DNA of 64,000 nt, taken from Zygnema circumcarinatum (lineage: Eukaryota > Streptophyta > Zygnematophyceae > Zygnematales > Zygnemataceae). Where the stretch lies: the NCBI GenBank assembly GCA_037447605.1, contig CM074814.1, forward strand, positions 2,312,920 to 2,376,919. Reading direction: 5' to 3'. Within the stretch, counting starts at the first letter, position 1, and every line of letters starts with the position of its first letter. The notes beneath the pieces are model-generated. The model was not told the origin of the DNA, made no database searches, and saw only the letters and a list, made by a program, of their open reading frames with translations. This document shows positions 45,401 to 55,979 of this stretch, piece after piece. Both the position numbers and the translations under genes were made by a program.

Positions 45401-46729
45401 GATCGGCATTCTGCAGGTGGACGTGCCGGATCCATCTTTTCCAAGACTCCACTCCCTCCCGAGCGCTTAGCGATAAGAGGCCCGGGAGGACTGGGCGAGG
45501 CAGAAATCATTGTCTCCTGCATAGCTTGTAAGTCTCTCTTTAATGATTCTATAAATCCTGCATGTGCCAGGAAGAGTCTCCAATTGTGGCGTACTCCAAA
45601 ATCAAGGAGACTATCTTCATACCTCACACGAACGATCTCGGCTCTCTCTCGGTTTCTCTCCTCTCTCGCCCTCCTCCTAAGAGCGTGTGTTTACTCCAAA
45701 TTCTCTCTTTCTCTTCAATCTGTTGCAGCGGAACAACCACAGACCAGTGTTGTGCTTCCTCAACGTTCCCCAAGGCCACCAGGTTTGGAGCCAATGGGGC
45801 TTCCAGACCTAAAAGCGCGGCTAAGTAGAGTGCAGGGCGACCTCATGAAGTTAGTGCTCAAGCAGCAGGAGAGCACATTGAGAGCTGACATCTCTCCTTT
45901 GGAGAGAGAGAAGCAGGAGAGAATATACCAGGAGCAGCTCCACCTGCTTGAAGAGGAGCTGAAGCTGGTCCAGCAGCAGCTTAAGCTGCTGCAACGACGG
46001 GAGAAGTTGGCTACCTTTCCTGTCCCTGTCCAGCCTCCCCTTGCAGTGAGTCTTATCTCTACCTGCTTGCTTCTGCCAGCTCGTCGAATCTTGGGTGTGA
46101 AAGAGGACTGCTTTGGTATCCATGAACTGAAATCTACGATCTCGAACCCTACGCATTTCCAAAATAGTAAGCCAACAAAATGCTGCTGTGAATCGTGATC
46201 TGCCTCTAGCCATGGGTAGGAGAAAGGGAGGCAAAGGGAGAGAGAAAGAGTGAGAAAGACTGACTCTGACTGGCAACCCTGAAACCTATTTTTGCAGATT
46301 TCTGGCGGCATTTCAGAACTAGTTAGACGAGTCATGGATCCTGCAAAAACGCAGCCTCCTCTATGCTGCTGCTTGAGATCCATCTCCCTCCCCTGGGATA
46401 CTCTCTCCTACGACCTCCTCTTCAAGGTACAGCAAATCAGGCCAATCAACGATCATGCTCTTGCTCGTCGTCTGACCTGCCAAAGCTCAACCCATTCCTT
46501 TCAACGACCTTCAAAACACTTTTTAGATTCCTGAGCATCTAGTTGCTATCTAACTCACGTATAGACGGTGTAATAAGATCAGGAAAGCAATAGAGCCATG
46601 CAATAGAATTCACCAGACTTGTGTTTCCTGTCGTAATGAATTCAGGAGCGGCCAGTGAAGGTGGATATTACCGGCCACCTTGTGCCTCGCCGTATAGGTC
46701 GAGACATCTCCCAGGAAGTGGAGCTATAA
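42429..46729 (+). CDS. KIAA0930 / DUF2045 family protein
   Basis: Conserved eukaryotic protein of unknown function, recognised from several family blocks. Exons: 42429-42667, 42931-43050, 43254-43470, about 44004-44128, 44260-44323, 44477-44536, 44760-44834, 44953-45123, 45240-45294, 45417-45527, 45729-46045, 46298-46426, 46646-46729. Blocks: DDMLFF, DVDWRRSFYLNLI, ITKRVYASPNMARLDS, TYPQICFAIDDFNDAF, DPDHCLCVLLNSQGGAAFP, TIFSGFVSYHMLK. The 45729-46045 exon adds a coiled coil of about 60 residues (EQLHLLEEELKLVQQQLKLL) that I do not recall from the animal protein. The KIAA0930-like end (SISLPWDTLSYDLLFK) is kept. The junction between exons 3 and 4 is ambiguous: an alternative donor after FFVR and an acceptor near 43973 also keep the frame. 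The start is the first ATG in an open exon; upstream exons cannot be excluded. Confidence 0.85.
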
Positions 46730-48097
46730 ACACGTAAGGTACATTTACCTGACCTCAAAGATTGGATCATGACTGAGTCGATGTTGTTATGGCTCGTAGA
46801 ATATGAGGAACAGAGTTGAACTCTCTCGGGAATTAATCAGGGGAAAAAGAAAAATAGACAAATGTTCAATTCTGGGGATCAACTCATATGCTTGAGAGAG
46901 AGGATTTGGGTCTAGAGCCGCTGCTTTTCTCTGACACAATAGAGGAGCCGGTCGTTTGACTGACACTAAACTTGTTTTCCTGCACAGGACCTTTAACATG
47001 TGCTATTCCGCAGTAAAAAACGAAGAGGTGCAAATTTGCAGCCGAGGAACAGGTGTTAATACATGTCTGGTCCATCAAATAACCGTTTGCTTCTAATGCA
47101 TTTACCTTTTTGACGAAACTTCCATGACCTGATGGCTAAGTTGAGAGGGACCTCAAGCCCCCTACCATGTAGTCTAGTGAAGCGGAATCCTTAAGAGGTT
47201 TCGCTGAAGTCGTGAAAGGCTAGCAGCCCGAAGGGTATTTGCAAGCCAAGATGCTGCAAATGAGAAAAGCAGATATGTAAAATAAGGGCCTTTAAGGCTC
47301 ATGCTTTTGCTCCCCAGCGTTCGAAGGACTTACTTTACAGGGTCGATTTTTTAGGTTACGGGCGGCATGCCCTGTAAGGGAGGGAGGAATAAGGAGAGAT
47401 ATCGGAGATGGTGACTTTAGGAAGGGGATGGAAGTCACTGTTGGTGAGAAGTAGCGTTCCTGCCTTTGTGAACCTTGCAGGGACTGCTACTCCTTGTTTT
47501 GCTAAAAAGGAAAATGGAAAAGTCCGTGTGCATGGGCGGTGCTTGCGTCTTCATGTTGTGTACCTCATTGCTCTCCTTCGTTTTGCCTCTCACTTTTCGC
47601 GCCACACTCCCTCCTCTCCCGCCCTCCCCCTCCATAGCGCAACTCCCTCCCTCCTCTCTCCCCCACCTCTCCTCCCGCAAGAGAGCGAACCGCCGACACT
47701 CCCGCAGCAACTCCCGCCGCAGCCACTGCCGCCGCCACTCCCGAGTTCCGGCTCCCCCAACTCTCTCTCTTGCTCCCGCGAGTGAGAGCGCAGTGACTCA
47801 CATCCGTACAGGTTCGGTTAAATACAGTACAGTACTGTACCGTTACATCCTGCGTTCTGTCGCAACGTGCCGTACAATTTACTGGTTTACTGATTCACTT
47901 TTCGCTTCTATGCTGAATTCGTACTGATTTTGTACATGTACGGTTTGCCCGTACAGCTGCAGACGGTTCCGTACGGTTACAGGGCCGCCGTGGGGGGCAC
48001 TCAAAGCCGTCGCCGGCTCTATCACTCTCTCTCTCTCGCGCTCGCGCGGAAGGTTCGAGAAATGGAAGAGGCGGGAAGGAGAGGGGAGATTTGGGGA

Positions 48098-48104
48098 TAT
48101 AAAA
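48098..48104 (+). promoter_or_regulatory. TATA box for MBF1
   Basis: TATAAAA in a GGGGATATAAAAGGGGAG context, 395 bp before the MBF1 start codon, implying a leader of roughly 370 nt or a leader intron. Confidence 0.5.
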
Positions 48105-48296
48105 GGGGAGAAGGGCTAGATGGTGTGAGATCGTGGTTGAAGAGGTTGGGAGGGAGGAGAGGGGAGAGAGAGGGGGGAGCGAGGTGGGAGTGCTGGAGTA
48201 GAGAAGAGTTTCGCTAGCGCAAGTAGAAGCAGTGAAAGGAATTTGGATTTAGAGGAAGCAGTAGGAAAGGAGAGAGAGTGGAAAACACAGAATTCT

Positions 48297-48441
48297 GGAG
48301 TGAGTATCTTGTCGGAAACGATTTTTGAAGTGTATTTCTTGTCAAGAACAGTCTTCTGAAGTGAGTTTCTGCTTAGAAACAGTCTTCTGAACTCAGTTTC
48401 CTTTCAGAAACTTTATTCTTGGAGTGAAAATTTCGTCAGAA
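48297..48441 (+). repeat. Degenerate ~30-bp tandem repeat in the MBF1 leader
   Basis: About five copies of a unit like CTGAAGTGAGTTTCTTGTC followed by AGAAACAGTCTT, placed 60-200 bp before the ATG and downstream of the TATA box, so probably transcribed. Confidence 0.75.
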
Positions 48442-48498
48442 ACCTTCCACTTTGTCGAATCCCTTAATTTGTCTGAGCGGCAGTTTTTGGTATCCAAG

Positions 48499-49051
48499 AT
48501 GCCGAGCAGAGGCGTTGGACTGCACATGCAGGACTGGGAGCCTGTGATTGTGTCCAAAAGGCCACCCCGGCCATCTGAAAAGAAGGATCCTAAAGCGGTG
48601 AATGAGGCCCTGAGAGCAGGAGCGCAGGTGGAAACTATCAAGAAGTTCGCAGCCGGCTCGAACAAAGTAGCGACTTCTGCGCCAACACTGAATACAAAAA
48701 AGTTGGATGAAGATACGGAGAATCTCTCACACGAAAAAGTTTCCAGTGAAGTGAAGCATGCCATACAGAAAGCTCGACTTGCGGCCAAACTGACGCAAGC
48801 GCAGCTCGCGCAGAAGATTAACGAGGTGAGAATCTTAGAGAGGTTCGTCCAAGCGCTAGTCAAAAGTGTGTGTGTATAGTGACGAAGCTTTGGAATGCTT
48901 CTCTGATTGCCCTTCTCACGCCCTTTCCATGTCTTCGCAGAAACCGCAAGTTGTTCAAGACTATGAGACGGGGAAGGCGATTCCAAATCAGCAAGTGTTG
49001 GGAAAGATAGAACGAGTCCTCGGCGTGAAGCTCCGCGGAATGAAGAGATGA
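48499..49051 (+). CDS. MBF1: Multiprotein-bridging factor 1 (MBF1) transcriptional coactivator
   Basis: Bridges bZIP activators and TBP; in plants it is linked to ethylene, heat and drought responses. Exon 1 48499-48825 and exon 2 48941-49051 join in phase 0; 145 residues, the normal family size. The N-terminal MBF1 domain includes [13 protein letters not shown]. The C-terminal Cro/C1-type helix-turn-helix is [17 protein letters not shown], then [20 protein letters not shown] and [11 protein letters not shown]. The MPSRGVG start is typical of the MBF1a/b group rather than the heat-specific MBF1c. Confidence 0.97.
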
Positions 49052-50467
49052 TTGAGACACAGAAAAAGTTCGTCGATTGCTTGGCACAGAGGCGGATGGG
49101 TATGTGCTCAGTATGTCTCTGCAGGCTTTACGTACCTTCATGACTCCTTTTTTGGTATTCGTTCCTATTTCTGAAAATGAAATCAAATAGATTTTCAGGT
49201 GCTACTCTTGTATGTTTCAAATTTCACGAAATCAAATTCTTGTGAGTCTGAAATTGAAAGCACTCACGACTTTGCTCACCCAATGCTGATTGTCGTGTTG
49301 TCTGTGCAGGTTTGGTAGTCATCATGAAGTTCAGGATCTATGATTGAAGTGCAGACAGCAGGAGATGCAGTGTACCAGTCGCAAAAGCAAGTTAAAATTA
49401 GCAAACTGTTCGCATTATTTTGTGTGATACCCAAATTTCTTCTATTCGTTGGTCAGAACTAGCTGCTAAATAGTATTCCCTCAGTATTTTCTTGAGGCAT
49501 GGGGATTGAGGAGCTTCACGCAGAAGTATCGGTGTAGCATTGAATATCTCCCTCGACATTTGTGCATCAGTTGGCTTCCAAACTCGTGTGATTGGATCTA
49601 TAATGCAAAGTGCAGCCTCTCTCTATTTTCCGACATGTCTTCATTTTTCAAGGTCAAATGAAGTAGAGATTGAGGAGTCATTTTCTTCGTCTTCGAAATG
49701 GTACTCTTTCAGTTGAATGCGCCTGTTCACTAGCGTTACTCTCTATTTTATTGTACGTTTTCGAGTTCTCATTTCAGCTACTTAGCTCCTGGAAATAATA
49801 CTTGCTCGTGGTTTACTTACTCGGAAGTGGCTGCGATGCAGCAAATTGCTAAGCAACAGTTGTTCTGCAGACCGCGCATAAAAATATGGCAAACATTTCT
49901 GCATCCCAACAATATGCTTTCCTTGCCAGCACACAAACTGACATTACACAAGGACATAACTGAAGATAACAGCACATCACACAATACATAACGGAACAAT
50001 ATAGCAAAATTCTGACAAGATTTTCTACCGCGAGTCTAATTGTTCAGCATAGCAAAAAGACGAACCCCACGTCTAACAAACTTCCATCGAAGGCCCACAC
50101 CTATCCATTACATGAACAACCTATCCATTACATGAACAACAGTTTTAAGTCTGAGTTTTCTTGTTCTCAAGTCTGAATTGTCAACAAATTAGAGACCTCC
50201 GGCGGCGCAGGAGCGTGCTCGACATCGACATGTTCTCCATGACTGCCTTATCCAGCCCAAGAGTCGCAGCTACAACTCTTAGGAGGAAAAAAGCGGACGT
50301 GAAAAAACCCTTTCAAAAGTAAAGGGAAGGGGATGGGGGGAATGGGTAGGGGAAGGCAAGGGGATGAAATCTAAAAGCATGAACTAAAGCTCCCTTCAAA
50401 TTCTATCGCTGTCAAAACGAGACCCGTTTGAGTCACATCCCAACTACGAGACATTCTCCTTATTTTG
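49052..50467. other. Convergent intergenic region after MBF1
   Basis: 3' flanks of MBF1 and the alpha-crystallin-like gene. No gene seen. Contains a short tandem repeat at 50101. Confidence 0.6.
50101..50140. repeat. Exact 20-bp tandem duplication
   Basis: Two adjacent identical copies of CTATCCATTACATGAACAAC in the 3' flank of the alpha-crystallin-like gene. Confidence 0.95.
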
Positions 50468-51517
50468 CTATGAACATTCCATCAGATCCAGATCCAGATT
50501 GATCATTGTGGAGTCAAATTGACAAAACGAATTCGCCTGCCCCCATCCCCCCATCCCCCCTCCTTGCTGCTGCTGCTGCTGCTGCTGCTCCTCCTCCTGC
50601 GCTGCAGAAGATGACCCGCCGAAATTAAAGTTAATCCACTTAATCTCAAGCAATCTTGCCTCTGTCCGAGCATTGAATGCGTTCTGCGCTCCGCTTCCAT
50701 TGTCCCAAACACCCGTTGTCGGCCTCATCTGCATTCTATCCCCAAGTGAAGCTTCCCACATCCCTCCCCCGTCTCTCAACTGTACACCTTCCCCTAAAGC
50801 GTTCTCCTGCCCTCTATACAAGGCATGCATGGCCGCCGCCCCTTTCGAATTCGCTGCTTTCCGCAGCCATTGAGTCCTCAAAGACGGCCTCCTTGGGACC
50901 ACAACTGTCAGCGCTCCGTCCTCCTGTGCAGCTGTCGCTCCTTCAGGACACGCGTCCGAAGGCAATTTGAACCTCCTACCAAATTTCCACAAAAAATACC
51001 GATTTCCCCCAATGCCTCCGTTTTGTCCCCCCCAACTGCTCCCTCCAAAATCCCTCTCCAATTTCCTATAACACAGAATTGTCAGCAGCGTTCTGCTATC
51101 TGAAGACGACGCTAAGCACCTTTCCTTTCCATACAAGCAGTCATCTCCTCCTTCATTTCCATACAGACACTCATCTCCTTCATTTCCGTACAGACATTCA
51201 TCGCCTGCTCGAACCTCTCCCGAAGCCGAAAGCCCACCTCCTCCTCTTCTGGGCCTTTCCACCTGCACTTCCACCTCTTCATGCTCCAACCCACACCGCT
51301 GAACAACAAAGGCATATGCCTCTCCAGTCTCCGTAATCAGCCATGAAGGGGAGGGCTCATTGGGAGTCTCCTGGAGGACCTCGCAGTCTACATCTGAAAA
51401 GACGGGGCTCAGAAGATAAGCTTCCGCCTTGGCCAATCTCCGCACCTTGAGCGCGCAGGCGTAGGGATGCTGCGAGGAGGGCCGGTAGCTCGTGCGGTGC
51501 CTCGGCCTACACGCCAT
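50468..51517 (-). CDS. Alpha-crystallin (HSP20)-like domain protein, single exon
   Basis: Probable divergent small-heat-shock-like protein of 349 residues without introns. The first half has WLITETGEAYAFVVQRCGLE, resembling an early ACD strand pair. The ACD end is RYFLWKFGRRFKLPSDA, then GALTVVVPRR, the typical F-x-RRF-x-LP ... G-x-LTV-x-VP pattern. Between them sits a long Gly-rich insert containing a threefold repeat GDECLYGNE / GDECLYGNE / GDDCLYGKE. The C-terminus has EEEQQQQQQQQ and ends NLDLDLMECS. Start chosen at the first ATG (MACRPRHRTSYRPSSQ); an upstream in-frame GTG exists. The length and insert are unlike 15-25 kDa sHSPs; it may instead be a plant HSP20-like nuclear protein (IDM2/IDM3-like class). 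Confidence 0.75.
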   Translation of the reverse strand: MACRPRHRTSYRPSSQHPYACALKVRRLAKAEAYLLSPVFSDVDCEVLQETPNEPSPSWLITETGEAYAFVVQRCGLEHEEVEVQVERPRRGGGGLSASGEVRAGDECLYGNEGDECLYGNEGGDDCLYGKERCLASSSDSRTLLTILCYRKLERDFGGSSWGGQNGGIGGNRYFLWKFGRRFKLPSDACPEGATAAQEDGALTVVVPRRPSLRTQWLRKAANSKGAAAMHALYRGQENALGEGVQLRDGGGMWEASLGDRMQMRPTTGVWDNGSGAQNAFNARTEARLLEIKWINFNFGGSSSAAQEEEQQQQQQQQGGGMGGWGQANSFCQFDSTMINLDLDLMECS

Positions 51518-53238
51518 CACGCCTTGACTAGTAAAAGAATTCACAATTTTGCACCGGCTGGAAAAACAGTACAGAGATACACTTCCCCACTCTCACTCTC
51601 ACTCTCCCACCACCACCGGCGGTTTCACATAGTTGAAGACGTGCGTGGCCTCTCTGGAAAGTCCCCCCCCCCCCCTCCCCTCTCCCCTTACCCTCTCTCC
51701 CTCTCTCCCACTCTCTCACTCTCCCTTTTATCTTCTGCCAACTTCGGTCTTCCTCCGAATACACGAAGCGAATGTCTCCCCCTGCATTCGCTACCGAGGC
51801 AGAACCAACATCCTCACATGTCATTCATCTCCGTCTCTGCCTCCCCTGCGCCTCCTCCCTCCCTCCCTGCCTCAGCTGCTCCTGCCATGGAAATAGGTTC
51901 TTACACTCTCCTTCCTGCGCCTCTTCCTCCCTCTCATCGAGCTACGTCTCTTTCCCTTCCCTCGCTCTCTTCCTCTCCTGCTCTCCACTCCCTCGCTCTC
52001 TCTTCTTACTCGTTCTCCCTTTTTACTTCCTCTCTCTCAAATAATATCTTCCATTAAACAATCTCAAGGTGCTACGTGTCACTTGATCCGCCCCTCCACC
52101 GCCTCGTTCTCCTAAAGCTCTAAGCCATGGCTGCCGCCTGGCAAACTCCTTCCAGGGGCTTCCATGGCTGCCTAAGCATCCAAGCAGAGAATACATATCC
52201 CGCAAAATGCAATCCAATATAAAAGTACACGAGAAAAAACGGCTACAGGTACTGGTTATGACCTGGGATAGTCAACCAATCAAGCGTCAGAATTGCGCCA
52301 CGCTGGCAAGCGCGAGCTCGCGTTGGCCAAGGGGGAAAGTTCTGGAGGGACCATCGGACGGCTGCGATTCGTCCTAGATGGACAATGACGGCCGGGATTT
52401 AAAGAACCAATGTCGTACGTGTGACGAATGGGGGAGAGAAGGATGGACTTTCCGTTAGGTTTCGCGGAACGGCCACTTTTGCAAAGCGTGATCAGTTTGT
52501 TCGTTTTTTTTCCCGTTCCGCGGAACGGAAGCCCCTCTTTTTTGGGTCAGTTGGAAAATATCCTGCAGGGTGCCACGTGACGGCTCGCGGTCAATTTTTC
52601 GCATGCGCGAAGTCCATCAGGGCAGGTCAGACTTGGAAAGAAAAACTTTTGTCGGTCAAAAACAGAACGCGTACTCGAGCGCATAGCGATTCCGGCAAAG
52701 CGAGTACGTATTCTAAATATGTCTTCAGTACAAGCGCAATTGCGGAAGATCTCGTCAGTTACCACTGAAGCTATGTTTTCTTATAGGAGTACTTTTCCGA
52801 AAAAGGAATTGCTCTGTCGCGAAGTACTCGGTTTGGTTTCAAACAGAGGTTTCTTCTTGATACAAGGTAAGCGAGCTTCACGGAGCCCCCCTTCAGATTT
52901 TCAAAATTCAACTTACTTTTTGTATTCATGTGTTATTGTATGCTGACGGGGGTGGCGCTGGTCGCAGGAACGGGCCTGCATGGACTACTGGGGGGGAGCT
53001 TAGGCAAAAACATACATAAAGTACATATATACAATAGAACATAAATGAAGTTGATTCTCCTCTGAGGAGGGGCCTAGCCACGCCCCCCTACTTGTGTGGA
53101 GACTAAGGGCTGGGACTGCTCCGCGGTCACGTCACAGTATTGCTACCCGAGCTCAATGCAAGAGCCATTCCATGTCCTAATCAAAAGGAAGTAGAAGAAG
53201 AAGAAGACGAAGCAGAAAAGAAAAAGTGGAAGAAGAAA
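51518..53238. other. Intergenic region, no gene seen
   Basis: Upstream of the alpha-crystallin-like gene. CT-rich at 51590-51730 and 51830-52040, with CACGTG-type motifs near 52070 and 52573. The reading frames through the CT-rich parts are composition artefacts. Confidence 0.55.
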
Positions 53239-53688
53239 AAGGAGAAGGAGAGGGAGGGGGGGAGGGGGGAGGGGAAAAGGGAAGGGAGGGGGCAGGGGGG
53301 CAGGGGAAAGGGGGGAGCAGGAGGGGGGAGGGGGGAGGGGGGAGGGGGGAGGGGGGAGGGGGGAGGGGGAGGGAGGAGGGAGGGGGGAGGGGGGAGGGGG
53401 AGGTGGGAGGGGGAGGGGAGGTGGGAGGGGGGAGGGGGAGGGGGGAGGGGGGAGGGGGGAGGGGAGGGGAGGGAGGGGGAGGGGAGGGGAGGGGGGAGGG
53501 GGGAGGGGGGAGGGGAGGGGGGAGGGGGGAGGGGGAGGTGGGAGGGGGGAGGGGGGAGGGGGGAGGGGGGAGGGGGGAGGGGGGAGGGGGGAGGGGGGAG
53601 GGGGGAGGGGGGAGGGGGGAGGGGGGAGGGGGAAGGGGGAGGGGAGGGGGGAGGGGGGAGGGGGAGGGGGGAGGGGGAGGTGGTTCCA
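53239..53688. repeat. G-rich array (GGGGGGA)n inside the fucosyltransferase pseudogene
   Basis: About 445 bp of GGGGGGA/GGGGGA units on the + strand. The right edge falls inside a former exon (see the pseudogene). G-runs of this density predict G-quadruplexes on + and C-rich transcript on -. Confidence 0.95.
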
Positions 53689-54797
53689 TTGGTTTAAGAC
53701 TTCCAATAGACTAGCGCATCGTGCACACATGAACAAACAACATCGAGATGGCACAACATAGCGTGAGACAACACACAAGCAATGCAAGTATTTGTTGAAC
53801 AACATATTGTTATCCAGGGTTGTTGTGCTGATTGACGAAGCGATCCCTTTGCACCATGAACAAGGTGTGAGGATTGAAGTTGGAGGAGGGCCTTACTGAG
53901 GCGGCCTTGTGTCATTGTCGAGGTGTGGCTATCTCCACTTATGCTCACTCTTATCCCCTCGCCGAAGTGTTCTTAAACAACAACTGTAAGGGTCACTAGA
54001 CCGACTGGTTTGCGAAATAATTTGCTCAGTCTCATTGCCGTCTCTAAACCCCACAGTGCATGGTTTTCACACATCGTAGGGCTCGAATCGGCGATTAGGT
54101 CTTCAACTTTGCTGATATCGAACTATTTGCTCATTCCCACTTGAACCCTACACTGTATGCGTGAAGAGTCCAAAGTTTGCACGTACTCGCGCGTGGTCGT
54201 CACGTCCTAGTACAACTCGACCTTGTTGATAAGAGTTTTCCAATCGTTGTGCCATCCGGGGACTGCAAATTCTGTGTCGAGAACAAGAATGCGGTGTAAA
54301 AGGAGCGCCTCTCCCGCCATGCAGCGCAGGCTGCACGTGCGGTGGCTCACTCCCACCATGAAATCGTTGAAATGGCGCGGATAGAAAAGGTACCGCTGCG
54401 AAGGGTCGAAGGAGTGCTCGCCGAGGCCGGTCCGCCATGAGGGGGGAGGGAGGGAGGGAGGGGGAGGAGGGTGACAAGAGAAGTGGGTGTAGCGAGGGGG
54501 AGGGGGAAAGGAAGGAGGAGGAGAAGGAGAGAGAGACCAAGGAAACACACGGAAGTTGAAAAAAACCGGAGCAGTAGATGTAAGGGAAAAAGATGAAGGC
54601 TTAGACCAAGCTTGGAGGCCTCCTTCCTGTAACTCCGCCGCCGTTAGGAGCGGCCACGGGGACTGAAATAGTCCGAGCGCGATAAAACACGTGGCGATCA
54701 GTGGTATGCCAATCGCCCACTGCATGCACCGACGGGATGAGGCTGTTGCAAATAAGACATTCTCCTTCGTCGTCGCCTTCTTCTTGCTTTCTTCCAT
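53689..54797 (-). pseudogene. Decayed O-fucosyltransferase-like copy (copy B)
   Basis: Relative of the intact copy at 55980-58399. Exon 1 (from 54797) keeps the start MEESKKKA, the membrane segment, the Pro-rich stalk (shorter than copy A) and NDFMVGVSHR, but an in-frame TAG at 54209-54207 replaces the Phe codon of the intact copy. Exon 2 is missing. Only the end of exon 3 remains (about 53965-53892), and its region matching HVRRGDK has a 1-base deletion. Exon 4 begins at 53710 but after about ten codons (SLLEVLNQWN) runs into the G-rich array. These lesions together make it a pseudogene; the intron between exons 3 and 4 is still clearly duplicated from copy A. Confidence 0.88.
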
Positions 54798-55979
54798 GTA
54801 GGCAAATGCTGGGCCTTTAGGATATTGCGGCAGTTGAAGGGGTCACACGATCGAATCCTGTAGAGTGCAGCTAGAAATGAGGGAGAGAAACGAGTCGAGA
54901 GGTTTGAATTCAGAATGTGTACGTGATAATGTATGTAATCTGGTGAAGAAATTAAACTGGAAGCAAAGCATGCGTGTTTAAGGTGAATGAATCACCGTAC
55001 CTTCCTATTCATGATTTAATAATTATTTTCTTATACCCTCTACACAGACTCTATCGCTGTAGCCCTCGTTGCCCACCCCTCTCCCCCTTCCTTCCCCTCC
55101 CCTCAGTGGCGCGCCCGAGTTACAACAGCTACTGTCACGTCACATCGCGCGCCGCCAGGCGTGCAGCCCCATGCAGGCCGTTACAAACAGCGTCCGAGGA
55201 TTCGAGATTTTCCGTACGGGTTCGGTACAGTACGGTCGTACCCGTCCTTGTCAAAAAGCGTTGACGGCCGTTATAAGGAGAGGAGATGCATCGTAAAAAC
55301 GGCCGTCCTCAAAACCCTAAAAGCCCTACAAGTCCACTGTCAAGTGGAGCTGCTCAAGGATTTGGTATTGAGAGATATCCTACTACCAATTAGGTTGAGC
55401 ACATAAGAAATCAATGAGTGAGAGAAAAAAATATCGGCCTGCTCGGAGCGGAAGATCCGTCCGCCACGGGATCGCTCGCGGGTGTGCGCTTCTTTACACT
55501 TGCGGTGAATCTCCGCCGTCGATTCTCTCATAGATCGTACCACGGCAGATCACCGTCAGATCTGCACCCGGGCAATCACTAACTAATAAAAGAGCATAAC
55601 ACTCAAAATTGCCCACGTGTCCCCCCAAAGGGTGTCACGCACAACGATCATTTAATCCAAAGGTCTTGGCACGTGTGAACGCTGCCTATTACCTTGTCGT
55701 CACCAATCAGAGGCCACTACTCCCTTTGGTAGGACATGAATTTGGCAGCGATGCCATTAAATGTACATGGGGAAAAACAACAACATGCAGAACCACGAGG
55801 AATCAATCGATCACAAATGACCTGGGAGCGAAGGAAAGGCTCAGAGGGAGTCTCTGCTTCTGCGCCCACCAACAACATGGCTCCAAAAGCAGCTCCGAAT
55901 GTCGCTCATGTGGCCCACATGGTCACCAACAACCCTAAAGGAGCCATTACCCGCACCATCTACTGGAGGATGGCTCACG
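54798..55979. other. Spacer between fucosyltransferase copies B and A
   Basis: No gene. Contains a promoter-side duplicate (54798-54920 matches the sequence upstream of copy A), GTACGG words near 55213-55240, a fragment of the foldback element (55427-55585) and a copy of the dispersed ~75-bp repeat (55748-55823). Confidence 0.6.
55427..55585. mobile_element. Fragment of the foldback (Mutator-like) element family
   Basis: Matches the inner left arm of the element at 59010-59859 (about 59236-59390): shared words CTCGGAGCGGAAGATCCGTC, TCGCGGGTGT and GCAGATCACCGT in the same order, diverged by some 10-20%. No terminal arms are seen here, so it is a fragment or a different subfamily. Confidence 0.7.

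Larger units (their letters stand above)
46730..48498. other. Intergenic region upstream of MBF1
   Basis: First part is the 3' flank of the KIAA0930-like gene. A 47405-47785 frame starting MVTLGRGWKSLLVRSSVPAF lacks any recognisable domain and probably is not a gene. GTACGG words cluster at 47800-47980. The end carries the MBF1 promoter and leader. Confidence 0.5.

Noticed and set aside
47405-47785. Frame starting MVTLGRGWKSLLVRSSVPAF as a possible gene
   Set aside because: The first part could resemble a presequence, but the rest runs into CT-rich low complexity and no downstream exon fits.
53140-53805. Gly/Arg/Glu or Pro-rich protein of 160-220 residues
   Set aside because: Translation of the G-rich array; real homology at its edge belongs to the fucosyltransferase pseudogene.
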